Shown here one piece after another: positions 1-6,401 of a stretch of 9,223 bases of DNA. A program made the translations under genes and the position numbers. Below the pieces are notes generated by a model. It made no database searches. It saw nothing but the letters and a program-made list of their open reading frames with translations, and was not told the origin of the DNA. The number at the start of each line of letters is the position of its first letter. Positions within the stretch are counted from its first letter, which is position 1. The stretch comes from an uncultured Lachnospiraceae bacterium. GTDB lineage: Bacteria; Bacillota_A; Clostridia; Lachnospirales; Lachnospiraceae. The stretch spans positions 1-9,223 of the forward strand of contig CADBQK010000079.1 in assembly GCA_902796775.1 (NCBI GenBank). The letters are read 5' to 3'.

Positions 1-104
1 CTGGGCCAGGATGACCGGGGCGGGGATGCGGTATGATCATACAGACCAGAGTAAGAAGCTAAAAATAGAAAGACCATGGCAGAAGTCTGGAATAAAATAT
101 GAAA
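1..104 (+). other. Left flank, probable end of an upstream gene (unassigned)
   Basis: No recognisable protein is visible here. One forward frame runs from the window edge to a TGA at 34-36 (11 residues ending GGDAV) and could be the C-terminus of an upstream gene. A second forward frame stays open to about 186, but it would cross both the hairpin at 105-130 and the hcp operator, so it is less likely to be coding. The hairpin that follows is consistent with a rightward transcript ending here. Too little sequence is present to name a product. Confidence 0.25.
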
Positions 105-136
105 AGAATGCTTTCAAATGGAGGCATTCTATTTTA
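105..136 (+). terminator. Probable intrinsic terminator of the upstream unit
   Basis: AGAATGC (105-111) pairs with GCATTCT (124-130). The stem can be extended inward with two G-U and two normal pairs to about 11 bp, closing on an AAAT loop (116-119). The tail ATTTTAGG is only moderately U-rich. It would stop readthrough from the left before the hcp promoter. Tail quality is the main doubt. Confidence 0.45.
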
Positions 137-146
137 GGTCAAAAAG

Positions 147-162
147 TGTTGCGTGCGCAACG
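147..162. promoter_or_regulatory. Crp/Fnr-type operator upstream of hcp
   Basis: TGTTGCGTGCGCAACG is an inverted repeat with 2-bp central spacing, embedded in a longer near-palindrome (141-168) flanked by A5 and T5. It matches 12 of 16 positions of the palindrome at 2770-2785 in front of the regulator gene. Its centre (154.5) is 28.5 bp upstream of the first base of the -10 box at 183, which puts it near -41 relative to the predicted start, the class II activator position. The same sequence could also fold as a terminator hairpin in RNA (12-bp stem then TTTTT), so a dual role is possible. Confidence 0.7.
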
Positions 163-182
163 CTTTTTCTCTTTATTCCCGT

Positions 183-188
183 TATAAT
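183..188 (+). promoter_or_regulatory. hcp promoter -10 box
   Basis: A consensus TATAAT lies 72 bp before the hcp ATG, giving a predicted start near 195. At 17-bp spacing the -35 position (160-165) falls inside the right arm of the operator and does not resemble TTGACA. This is expected for an activator-dependent promoter. Confidence 0.65.
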
Positions 189-260
189 TAGCGTATAAAA
201 AGAATCTGTCATTCGGATCAGAAAAACGCTGGATAAGCGGAGAGTCATAAGGAGGTAGTC

Positions 261-1895
261 ATGGAAAACAAGATGTTTTGTTATCAGTGTCAGGAAACAG
301 CGCAGTGTCAGGGATGTACGATAGCAGGTGTCTGCGGGAAAACTCCCGAAGTGGCAGGCATGCAGGATCTGCTTGTTTATGTGACAAAAGGTTTGTCTGC
401 GGTTTGTGTTCAGCTTCGTGCTGAAGGGAAAGAGGTTTCTGCGGATGTTAACCATCTGGTCAGTGTGAACCTGTTTACGACAATAACCAATGTGAACTTT
501 GATAAAGACGCGATTGTCAGCAGAGTGAAAGAGACTCTTGCAATTAAAAAAACGCTGCTTGCACAGGTGGCTGACAGAGCTTCCCTTCCGGAAGCGGCAT
601 TATGGGAGGCAGATGAGCCGGACTTTGCTGCAAAGGCTGCTGTAGTTGGTGTGCTGGCTACTGAAAACGAAGATATCCGTTCTTTGAGAGAACTGATCAT
701 CTACGGGGTAAAAGGGCTTTGCGCTTATTCTAAGCACGCGAATGCGCTGATGCAGGATGATCCTGAGGTAGATGCGTTTGCGCAGAAGGCTCTGGCGGCT
801 ACTCTTGATGATAGTCTGTCAGCAGACGAACTTGTTGCGCTTACCCTGGAAGCCGGCAAGTACGGTGTACAGGTAATGGCACTCCTTGATAAGGCGAATA
901 CAGATGCTTATGGCAACCCGGAGATCACAACAGTTGATATTGGCGTACGGGAAAATCCCGGTATTCTGATTTCAGGTCATGACCTGAAAGATCTGGAAAT
1001 GCTTCTGGAACAGACAAATGGAAGCGGTGTGGATGTTTACACCCATAGTGAAATGCTGCCGGCACATTATTATCCGTTTTTTAAGAAGTATGATCATTTT
1101 GCCGGGAATTACGGGAATGCCTGGTGGAAGCAGAAGGAGGAATTTGAGAGTTTTAACGGACCGATTCTGATGACAACGAACTGCATTGTTCCTCCAAAAG
1201 ATTCCTATAAAGACAGACTCTGGACAACAGGAGCTGCAGGCTTTCCCGGCTGCAAACATATTGATGCGCCTAACGGTGAGATAAAGGATTTTTCTGCAAT
1301 TATTGAACAGGCAAAAACTTGTCAGGCTCCGACACAGATCGAAACTGGCAGCATCGTTGGCGGCTTTGCTCATGAGCAGGTTTTTGCCCTGGCAGATACT
1401 GTAGTTGAGGCTGTGAAGTCCGGTGCTATTAAAAAATTTGTCGTAATGGCAGGTTGTGACGGTCGTATGAAGAGCCGTGAATACTATGCTGATTTTGCAA
1501 AGGCCCTGCCTGGAGATACTGTAATTCTGACAGCAGGATGCGCAAAGTACAAGTACAATAAACTGGGTCTCGGGGAAATCGGAGGTATCCCCAGAGTCCT
1601 TGACGCCGGCCAGTGCAATGACTCCTATTCTCTGGCCCTGATCGCACTGAAGCTGAAGGAAGTATTCGGACTGGAAGATGTCAATGATCTGCCGATCGTG
1701 TACAATATCTCATGGTATGAGCAGAAGGCAGTCATCGTACTTCTTGCACTCCTTTACCTTGGCGTAAAGAACATCCATCTTGGGCCCACCCTTCCGGCAT
1801 TTCTTTCGCCGAACGTCGCTAAAGTACTTGTAGACACCTTCGGGATTGCAGGTATCGGAACCGTAGAAGAAGATATCAAACACTTCTTTATGTAA
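261..1895 (+). CDS. hcp: Hybrid-cluster protein (hydroxylamine/NO reductase), class I
   Basis: Hcp is a cytoplasmic iron-sulfur enzyme that was first assayed as a hydroxylamine reductase; in E. coli it acts as a nitric oxide reductase. It protects anaerobes from nitrosative stress. The 544-residue length is normal. The N-terminal cubane ligands are C7, C10, C19 and C25 (C-x2-C-x8-C-x5-C, the spacing of strict-anaerobe class I proteins). All expected ligands of the hybrid 4Fe-2S-2O cluster are present: H240, E264, C308, C399 (the persulfide cysteine in GCDGR), C427, C452 and E487, with K489 nearby. The start is fixed by a perfect AAGGAGG at 249-255. No partner reductase (hcr) is adjacent, so electrons must come from another donor. 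The gene is monocistronic between its own promoter and a strong terminator. The matched operator suggests activation by the Crp/Fnr protein at 1975-2646. Confidence 0.97.
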   Translation: MENKMFCYQCQETAQCQGCTIAGVCGKTPEVAGMQDLLVYVTKGLSAVCVQLRAEGKEVSADVNHLVSVNLFTTITNVNFDKDAIVSRVKETLAIKKTLLAQVADRASLPEAALWEADEPDFAAKAAVVGVLATENEDIRSLRELIIYGVKGLCAYSKHANALMQDDPEVDAFAQKALAATLDDSLSADELVALTLEAGKYGVQVMALLDKANTDAYGNPEITTVDIGVRENPGILISGHDLKDLEMLLEQTNGSGVDVYTHSEMLPAHYYPFFKKYDHFAGNYGNAWWKQKEEFESFNGPILMTTNCIVPPKDSYKDRLWTTGAAGFPGCKHIDAPNGEIKDFSAIIEQAKTCQAPTQIETGSIVGGFAHEQVFALADTVVEAVKSGAIKKFVVMAGCDGRMKSREYYADFAKALPGDTVILTAGCAKYKYNKLGLGEIGGIPRVLDAGQCNDSYSLALIALKLKEVFGLEDVNDLPIVYNISWYEQKAVIVLLALLYLGVKNIHLGPTLPAFLSPNVAKVLVDTFGIAGIGTVEEDIKHFFM

Positions 1896-1909
1896 TGAGA
1901 AAATATGGT

Positions 1910-1950
1910 GAGCGCCTCTGGAGAATACTGTTCCAGAGGCGCTCTGTTTA
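1910..1950. terminator. Bidirectional terminator between hcp and the regulator gene
   Basis: A perfect 13-bp stem GAGCGCCTCTGGA (1910-1922) pairs with TCCAGAGGCGCTC (1932-1944) around a 9-nt loop. Rightward the tail is TGTTTATGG. Leftward it is ACCATATTTTC, which is richer in U. The hairpin sits 14 bp after the hcp stop and 30 bp beyond the convergent regulator stop, so it can serve both genes. Confidence 0.85.
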
Positions 1951-1974
1951 TGGAATGAAAGAAGACAGCGAAAA

Positions 1975-2646
1975 TCATTCCGGTTTCATCTCTTTCAAAA
2001 CAAAGGTATTTTTGTCAAATTCTATCAGACCATCTGCCTGCATAGCAGCCAGCTCCCGGGTCATAGCACTGCGGTTGGCTCCGAGGAAGCGTGCAAGCTC
2101 TGTGCGGCTTAAAGGGACCTGGATATAACGGGAATGCTGTTTTTGTGCAGTCATGGACAGATAGGCCAGGATCTTGCTTCGAAGGGAGTTTTTGGAAGAA
2201 ACCTCGATCCTTTCCATCAGCCGTACGCTCTTCTTGCCGATCAGATCAAACATGTTTTGTGTGAGCTGGGCATGCATCCCGCATTGGTGCTCGCAGTTGT
2301 GGATGATGTTGTAGACTGAGAGATAAAGGACAGATACATCTGTGGCAGCAATATATGTGACATAGGATGCAGTTTCCTTCTGTACTGCAAAAGCCTCTCC
2401 GAACAGTTCACCCTTACCCATGTAGGTCAGGAGTGTAGCATCTCCCCAGATATCTTCTTTCATCATATATACTGTACCGCTTAAAACGATTCCCACGTAT
2501 TGGACATGATTCCGCTCCATGAGCAGAGTCTCTCCTTTTGCATAGCTTCGTCTAAAGCTTTTAAGACAGCCGAGGATGGCAGAAAGTCCTTCCGGATCGA
2601 TATGATCAAACAAAGGGATATCTCTGTATTCGATTTCTTTTTTCAT
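1975..2646 (-). CDS. Crp/Fnr-family transcription regulator, HcpR-like
   Basis: This is a 223-residue Crp/Fnr protein. An N-terminal cyclic-nucleotide-binding-type beta-roll spans about 10-110, followed by the dimerisation helix (about 125-150) and a C-terminal winged helix with its helix-turn-helix near 179-207 (LSRTELARFLGANRSAMTREL). At the FNR recognition positions E209/S212/R213 it has S/T/R, so it should read a site other than TTGAT. That fits the TTGC half-sites found here. It lacks the N-terminal cysteine cluster of FNR. An H116-x-C118-x-H120-x-C122-x2-H125 cluster lies between roll and helix. I chose the start at 2646 because AAAAGGA lies 10 bp upstream. The longer frame from 2739 has no ribosome binding site and would begin at the predicted transcription start. 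The shared operator and convergent position imply control of hcp, with NO or related stress as the inferred signal. The function is inferred, not shown. Confidence 0.92.
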   Translation of the reverse strand: MKKEIEYRDIPLFDHIDPEGLSAILGCLKSFRRSYAKGETLLMERNHVQYVGIVLSGTVYMMKEDIWGDATLLTYMGKGELFGEAFAVQKETASYVTYIAATDVSVLYLSVYNIIHNCEHQCGMHAQLTQNMFDLIGKKSVRLMERIEVSSKNSLRSKILAYLSMTAQKQHSRYIQVPLSRTELARFLGANRSAMTRELAAMQADGLIEFDKNTFVLKEMKPE

Positions 2647-2743
2647 AAATGTACAGTCCTTTTCATTCCATAAACACCCTCTATGGTTGTCGATGAATAG
2701 TGCAGTGTAATCAAGGATAAGGAAGATATAAAAATCCATTTAT

Positions 2744-2749
2744 ATCATA
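2744..2749 (-). promoter_or_regulatory. Regulator gene promoter -10 box
   Basis: On the minus strand TATGAT lies within GTTATGAT, closely matching GTTATAAT at hcp. The predicted start is near 2737, giving a leader of about 90 nt to the ATG at 2646. No good -35 is seen; the operator occupies the region just upstream, as at hcp. Confidence 0.55.
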
Positions 2750-2769
2750 ACATAGACCGATTATTTGTA

Positions 2770-2785
2770 TGTTGCATTTGCAACA
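2770..2785. promoter_or_regulatory. Crp/Fnr-type operator upstream of the regulator gene
   Basis: TGTTGCATTTGCAACA is a perfect inverted repeat (7-bp arms, TT centre). Its centre (2777.5) is 28.5 bp from the first base of the -10 box at 2749, exactly the spacing seen at hcp. This supports autoregulation, most simply positive. It lies about 340 bp from the exporter start, so a role on that side is less likely. Confidence 0.72.
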
Positions 2786-2930
2786 AACGAGAGGACGAAT
2801 TATAAAAAAAGATGACAGATTAAGGATCCCGGCATCCGGTGGTGTATATGGATATCATTCCTCAAAACATAGGATACAGACAGAAATTTCTGGAAGTTAG
2901 AAGAGTAAATAGGACATCGTATTATTGAAT

Positions 2931-3002
2931 GTGACGGTTTACAAATGGAAAGAGTTATGCTAAGCTAACAATTAGATATACCTAACAAAGTGACGGCTTA
3001 CA
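2931..3002 (+). repeat. Pair of 13-bp direct repeats ahead of the exporter operon
   Basis: GTGACGGTTTACA (2931-2943) and GTGACGGCTTACA (2990-3002) differ at one base and start 59 bp apart. Each is followed after a short gap by a related GAGTTATGC (2952-2960) or GAGTAATGC (3015-3023). They may be binding sites for the regulator of the exporter, repeated promoter -35 regions, or remnants of a small duplication. Confidence 0.6.
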
Positions 3003-3023
3003 TACTTGTTGAAGGAGTAATGC

Positions 3024-3089
3024 ATGTGGAGACACTTTTTGTGCTGCTGCCCGGGTTGTTTACCCTCAGTTCCTTCAGAAAAGGTATAA
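3024..3089 (+). CDS. Possible leader peptide ORF (21 codons)
   Basis: An ATG at 3024 sits 6 nt after GAAGGAG (3011-3017), one of the better ribosome binding sites in the region. It opens a 21-residue frame beginning MWRHFLCCCPGC. A second frame from ATG 3020 (26 residues, hydrophobic, stop at 3098-3100) overlaps it but has only 2 nt after GGAG; GTG 3026 in that frame is better spaced. No homology is recognised. It could be a translated leader of the exporter transcript or chance. Confidence 0.2.
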   Translation: MWRHFLCCCPGCLPSVPSEKV

Positions 3090-3121
3090 AAGGTTTATAG
3101 AAGAGGTGTAAAAGGTTTATG
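3082..3121 (+). repeat. Tandem repeat over the ATPase translation start
   Basis: AGGTATAAAAGGTTTATA (3082-3099) and AGGTGTAAAAGGTTTATG (3104-3121) match at 16 of 18 positions with a 22-bp period. The second copy supplies the AAAAGG ribosome binding sequence and the ATG of the ATPase gene. In the first copy the corresponding triplet is ATA, so only the second can initiate. Confidence 0.65.
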
Positions 3122-3820
3122 TTTCTGGAGGTAAGGGATCTGAGGAAAAGCTATGGATCAGGAGAGGGATACACAATGGTGCTGAAGGGCATCACAACCG
3201 GTGTAGAGCGGGGGAAAATGTGTGTGATCCAGGGACCAAGCGGCTCTGGGAAATCGACTTTCCTGAACTGCATTGGAGGACTGGATCTGCCGGATTCCGG
3301 ATCAATCCGGATCGATGGCCGGGAGATTGCCGGGCTGACGATGAAGCAGCTTTCAGAGTACAGGCGGGTGTGCCTGGGATTTGTGTTCCAGCAGTACAAC
3401 CTGATCCCGGACCTGACGGTCAGGGAAAACATAGAAGTCTGCGGATATCTTTCAGAAGAACCTCTGGAAATAGAAGAGCTGCTGGAGGTCTTGGGGATGC
3501 GGGAGAATGCGGAGAAGTTTCCGTCCCAGCTTTCCGGCGGACAGCAGCAGCGCTGCGCTATTGCCAGGGCTCTGATCAAGAATCCAAGACTCCTGCTCTG
3601 TGATGAACCGACGGGTGCTCTCGATTCCCGCACCTCAAGAGGAATTCTGACTCTTCTGGAGGAAATCAACCGGAAATACGGTACTACGATGCTGATCGTG
3701 ACACATAACAATGCCATTAGGCATATGGTGGATCAGGTCATTGTCATCCGCGATGGCAGGATCAGCGAAACATATGAGAATCAGACAAAAATCTGCGCGG
3801 CGCAGCTGGAGGATCTTTGA
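3119..3820 (+). CDS. ABC transporter ATPase, MacB/LolD/BceA type
   Basis: This 233-residue protein is a single nucleotide-binding domain with every motif intact: Walker [10 protein letters not shown] (39-47), Q-loop FQQ (90-92) followed by YNLIPDLTV, signature LSGGQQQR (138-145), Walker B LLLCDEP (158-164) with catalytic E163, D-loop ALD (167-169) and switch H196. The QQYNLIP and EPTGALD wording is characteristic of the MacB/LolD/BceA class, which powers FtsX-type permeases. Those systems export or extract peptides, lipids or antibiotics, often through conformational signalling rather than bulk transport. The ATPase should sit at the inner membrane face with the permease encoded 9 bp downstream. 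Translation starts close behind AAAAGG with only 3 nt spacing, and AGAGGTG is 10 nt away, so initiation may be modest. No two-component genes are adjacent. Substrate is unknown. Confidence 0.95.
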   Translation: MFLEVRDLRKSYGSGEGYTMVLKGITTGVERGKMCVIQGPSGSGKSTFLNCIGGLDLPDSGSIRIDGREIAGLTMKQLSEYRRVCLGFVFQQYNLIPDLTVRENIEVCGYLSEEPLEIEELLEVLGMRENAEKFPSQLSGGQQQRCAIARALIKNPRLLLCDEPTGALDSRTSRGILTLLEEINRKYGTTMLIVTHNNAIRHMVDQVIVIRDGRISETYENQTKICAAQLEDL

Positions 3821-3829
3821 TTAGTTGTT

Positions 3830-6328
3830 ATGGGAGGAAGTATTTCAAAAGGGAAAAAGAGAAACAGCACAGGCCTGCAGCAAGTGCTGCGAAAGAGGAT
3901 TATCAGAAGCCTTAGGAGGAATCTGTTAAGATATCTGGCTCTTGGGATGCTTATTTTTGTGTCCATTTATATGGTGGTCAGCGTGCTGGGCGCGTCGGAA
4001 ACATTAATCTCGGGTGTCAGCGAAACAGAGCAGCAATGTCAGGTCGAGGACGGGCAGTTTACTGTCTTTACACCTCTCACGAAGGATGAAGTGCAGCAGA
4101 TCATAGATACAGGTACAGTGCTGGAAGCGCACTTCTTCCTGGATTACAGTATTGAGGACGGGAGCCGCCTGCGTCTCTTTGCACCCAGACAGGACATTGA
4201 CTGTTTCCTGGCAGATGCAGGGAAAGAAGAGGCCGGCACAGGAGAGATCCTGCTGGAAAAGCGTTATGCGCAGGAGCACCATCTGCAGACGGGAGACATG
4301 CTCCATATCGCCGGCACATCCCTTCGGGTGGCCGGAATCGGGACAGTGCCGGATTATAATAATCCAGTCAAAGGCATGACGGACAGCACGGCTGACAGCC
4401 GCTTCTTCGGGCTGGGAATTGTAGATGCACAAACCTACGACGCATTCAAAGAAAGCAGACAGGCCCTTGAAGCGGAAACCTATATCTATGCCTACCGCTT
4501 TCAAAAATCACCTGACGATTCATCTGCATCTGCATCTTCAGCAGGCTCTGCTTCTGTTACGATAGATCGGGACCCGGATCGGGAGCTGCGCGAGCTGATT
4601 GAGTCCTTTCCCTTTGACGAGGATGCAGTACCCGATCCCTTTTTTCAGGAATATCTGGAGGATGTGCGCGGGGATGCCTCCTTTTTGGCCGATCTGCTGG
4701 ATTCGCCCCTCTTTTCGGGCCAAAAGGACATGGAACGCCTGAAGAAACTGATCGATCCCGACATTCACAACCTGCAGGAGTTTGTGCCTGCAAAGGATAA
4801 TATGCGCATCGAAGCATCCACAGACGATCTGCTGGTGAATCGATACGCCATGTCTGCGGCAGGTGTAATCATAATCCTGTTGTTTTCCTATGTTCTTGCC
4901 GTTTTCACCATGCATGAAATCGATGAAAGCAGCGAAGTGATCGGTACCCTGTACGCACTGGGGATCCGCCGCCGGGAACTGGCACTGCATTTCACTCTGC
5001 TCCCGGTATTCATTACCTTTTTGTTCGGCCTGATGGGGCTGGCCGTGGGATACAGTTCCCTGGGAATCCCTTTCCAGATGATGGATACATATAATTATTA
5101 TTCTGTCCCGGATATGTCTCCGAGGCTCATCCCGTATATCCTGGCCTACGGGATCCTGATGCCGCCGTTTCTGTCCTTCCTGATCAACTGGACTGTGATT
5201 TTGCGCAGACTGGATCGGCCGGTTCTGGCTTTGCTGCGCAAGGAGCGCCGACGCCGCAGGAGCACCGGGGTACGGCTGAGCGGCGGGCATTTTACCCGTA
5301 ATTTCCGTATCCGCCAGATGCTGCGCAGCATCCGGCCTGCCCTGACTGTAGTGGCCGGTTTGTTTGTGAGTCTGCTGATCGTTTTCATTGGGATTGACTG
5401 CTATTATATGTGCCGGAATATCCAGGTGAGCAATAAGGAAGACACAAAGTTTGCTTATATGTACCTGTACAAATATCCGGAAAAGAAGGTACCGGAAGGC
5501 GGGACAGCCGCCTATGCCAGGTCCCTGAGCCGCCAGTCATTCGGTTTTGAGATTGAGGTCACTCTTTTGGGGATCGAACAGGATATGCCGTACTTTGATG
5601 CCCATCCCTCTAAAAGGCAGGGCAGTGTGTCCATTTCTTCTGCTATGGCACAGAAATACGGGATAAAAGAGGGGGATGTGGTAACTCTCTGGGACGGGGA
5701 GGAAGAGCGGTATTATGCCTTTGCTGTGGAGGAGATTGTCCAATACTCGCCAGGTTTTTATGCCTTCATGGATCTGGACGCTATGCGGGATCTGATGGAT
5801 GTGGATGAAGACTATTATAATGTGGTATTTTCGGATCAGGAACTGGATATCGACCCAGGCAGGCTTTATTCTGTCCTATCACGCAGTTCTATCGCTGAGG
5901 CGTCAGACGTCTATATCAATATGCTCGGCAGCATGATTTATACTCTGCTGGGGCTGTCTGCGGTTATCTTCCTCGTCGTGATGTATCTGATGATGGGAGT
6001 CATGGTGGATTATTGTGCTTATGACATCTCCCTGATGAAGATTTTCGGCTACAGGGACAGGGAGCTTAGAAGTCTGTATCTGTCCGGGAATATCTTTCTG
6101 CTGGCGGCCGGTACCCTCGCAGCCATCCCACTTGCCAAGGTGATAATCGACCATCTCTACCCCATCTTCATTTCCAATGTTGCCTGTGCCATGGATCTGT
6201 CCATGCCGCCGCTTGTCTACGCCGTCCTTTATTTTGCAGTCATGCTTTGCTGTCTTGGAGACTATTATCTGCTTACCTTCCGGATACGCAGGGTTGTGCC
6301 CGCACAGGTGCTCAAAGCAGGAGAATAG
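3830..6328 (+). CDS. ABC transporter permease with two FtsX modules
   Basis: An 832-residue membrane protein with predicted helices near 34-54, 341-361, 388-410, 434-457, 504-526, 703-725, 750-772 and 793-816. This is a duplicated 1+3 arrangement, each half with one helix, a large extracytoplasmic domain (about 55-340 and 527-702) and three helices. Cytoplasmic coupling segments typical of FtsX permeases follow: IGTLYALGIRRREL (371-384) and LMKIFGYRDREL (735-746). The N-terminus and the linker between halves are strongly basic (KERRRRR, 471-477), consistent with cytoplasmic placement. A Ser/Ala-rich stretch (227-243) interrupts the first outer domain. The gene starts 9 bp after the ATPase stop. 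An in-frame stop directly upstream excludes an earlier start, and GGAGG is about 17 nt away, so translational coupling is likely. Gram-positive relatives act in peptide-antibiotic resistance or envelope processes; which applies here cannot be told. Confidence 0.92.
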   Translation: MGGSISKGKKRNSTGLQQVLRKRIIRSLRRNLLRYLALGMLIFVSIYMVVSVLGASETLISGVSETEQQCQVEDGQFTVFTPLTKDEVQQIIDTGTVLEAHFFLDYSIEDGSRLRLFAPRQDIDCFLADAGKEEAGTGEILLEKRYAQEHHLQTGDMLHIAGTSLRVAGIGTVPDYNNPVKGMTDSTADSRFFGLGIVDAQTYDAFKESRQALEAETYIYAYRFQKSPDDSSASASSAGSASVTIDRDPDRELRELIESFPFDEDAVPDPFFQEYLEDVRGDASFLADLLDSPLFSGQKDMERLKKLIDPDIHNLQEFVPAKDNMRIEASTDDLLVNRYAMSAAGVIIILLFSYVLAVFTMHEIDESSEVIGTLYALGIRRRELALHFTLLPVFITFLFGLMGLAVGYSSLGIPFQMMDTYNYYSVPDMSPRLIPYILAYGILMPPFLSFLINWTVILRRLDRPVLALLRKERRRRRSTGVRLSGGHFTRNFRIRQMLRSIRPALTVVAGLFVSLLIVFIGIDCYYMCRNIQVSNKEDTKFAYMYLYKYPEKKVPEGGTAAYARSLSRQSFGFEIEVTLLGIEQDMPYFDAHPSKRQGSVSISSAMAQKYGIKEGDVVTLWDGEEERYYAFAVEEIVQYSPGFYAFMDLDAMRDLMDVDEDYYNVVFSDQELDIDPGRLYSVLSRSSIAEASDVYINMLGSMIYTLLGLSAVIFLVVMYLMMGVMVDYCAYDISLMKIFGYRDRELRSLYLSGNIFLLAAGTLAAIPLAKVIIDHLYPIFISNVACAMDLSMPPLVYAVLYFAVMLCCLGDYYLLTFRIRRVVPAQVLKAGE

Positions 6329-6356
6329 CCAGGGAGACCGGATGATCTTCCTGGCT
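6327..6356. terminator. Convergent-gene hairpin between permease and ychF
   Basis: AGCCAGGGAGA (6327-6337) pairs with TCTTCCTGGCT (6346-6356), giving 11 pairs including one G-U around an 8-nt loop. The left arm includes the last two bases of the permease stop codon. Neither side has a strong U-tract (rightward GTGAATTGTT), so termination strength is doubtful. Confidence 0.45.
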
Positions 6357-6363
6357 GTGAATT

Positions 6364-6401
6364 GTTACACGTTGAAACGGAAGTTACACATTGAAGCGGA
6401 A
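6364..6401 (-). repeat. 19-bp tandem duplication of the ychF 3' end
   Basis: Read on the ychF strand, CTTCCGCTTCAATGTGTAA (6401-6383) is followed at once by CTTCCGTTTCAACGTGTAA (6382-6364). The first encodes the true C-terminus FRFNV plus stop. The second, beyond the stop and one base out of frame, also spells FRFNV plus stop. The only two differences are third-position synonymous changes (CGC/CGT and AAT/AAC). Confidence 0.85.

Larger units (their letters stand above)
2786..3118. other. Intergenic region between the regulator and exporter genes
   Basis: This stretch of about 330 bp has no convincing long gene. It holds a weak 26-codon frame (2848-2928) without a good ribosome binding site, two 13-bp direct repeats (2931-2943 and 2990-3002), a well-placed GAAGGAG at 3011-3017 followed by short ORFs, and a 22-bp-period tandem repeat running into the ATPase start. 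A weak promoter is possible, with TTTACA at 2938-2943 and TAAGCT at 2961-2966 (17-bp spacer). Nothing resembling a known riboswitch was recognised. Confidence 0.5.

Noticed and set aside
2647..2739. N-terminal extension of the Crp/Fnr regulator
   Set aside because: No ribosome binding site at ATG 2739, it overlaps the predicted transcription start, and the family normally starts near residue 32 of the long frame.
2848..2928. 26-codon frame in the regulator-exporter gap
   Set aside because: Only a weak GGTGGT precedes the ATG, the peptide is not recognised, and its length is expected by chance.
3151..3717. Long reverse-strand open frame opposite the ATPase gene
   Set aside because: It is antisense to a protein with every ABC motif intact, has no family signature, and reflects codon bias of the forward gene.
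4538..5290. 250-codon reverse-strand frame opposite the permease
   Set aside because: It has a biased composition rich in Q, H and R, no recognisable domain, and lies entirely within a well-supported permease gene.
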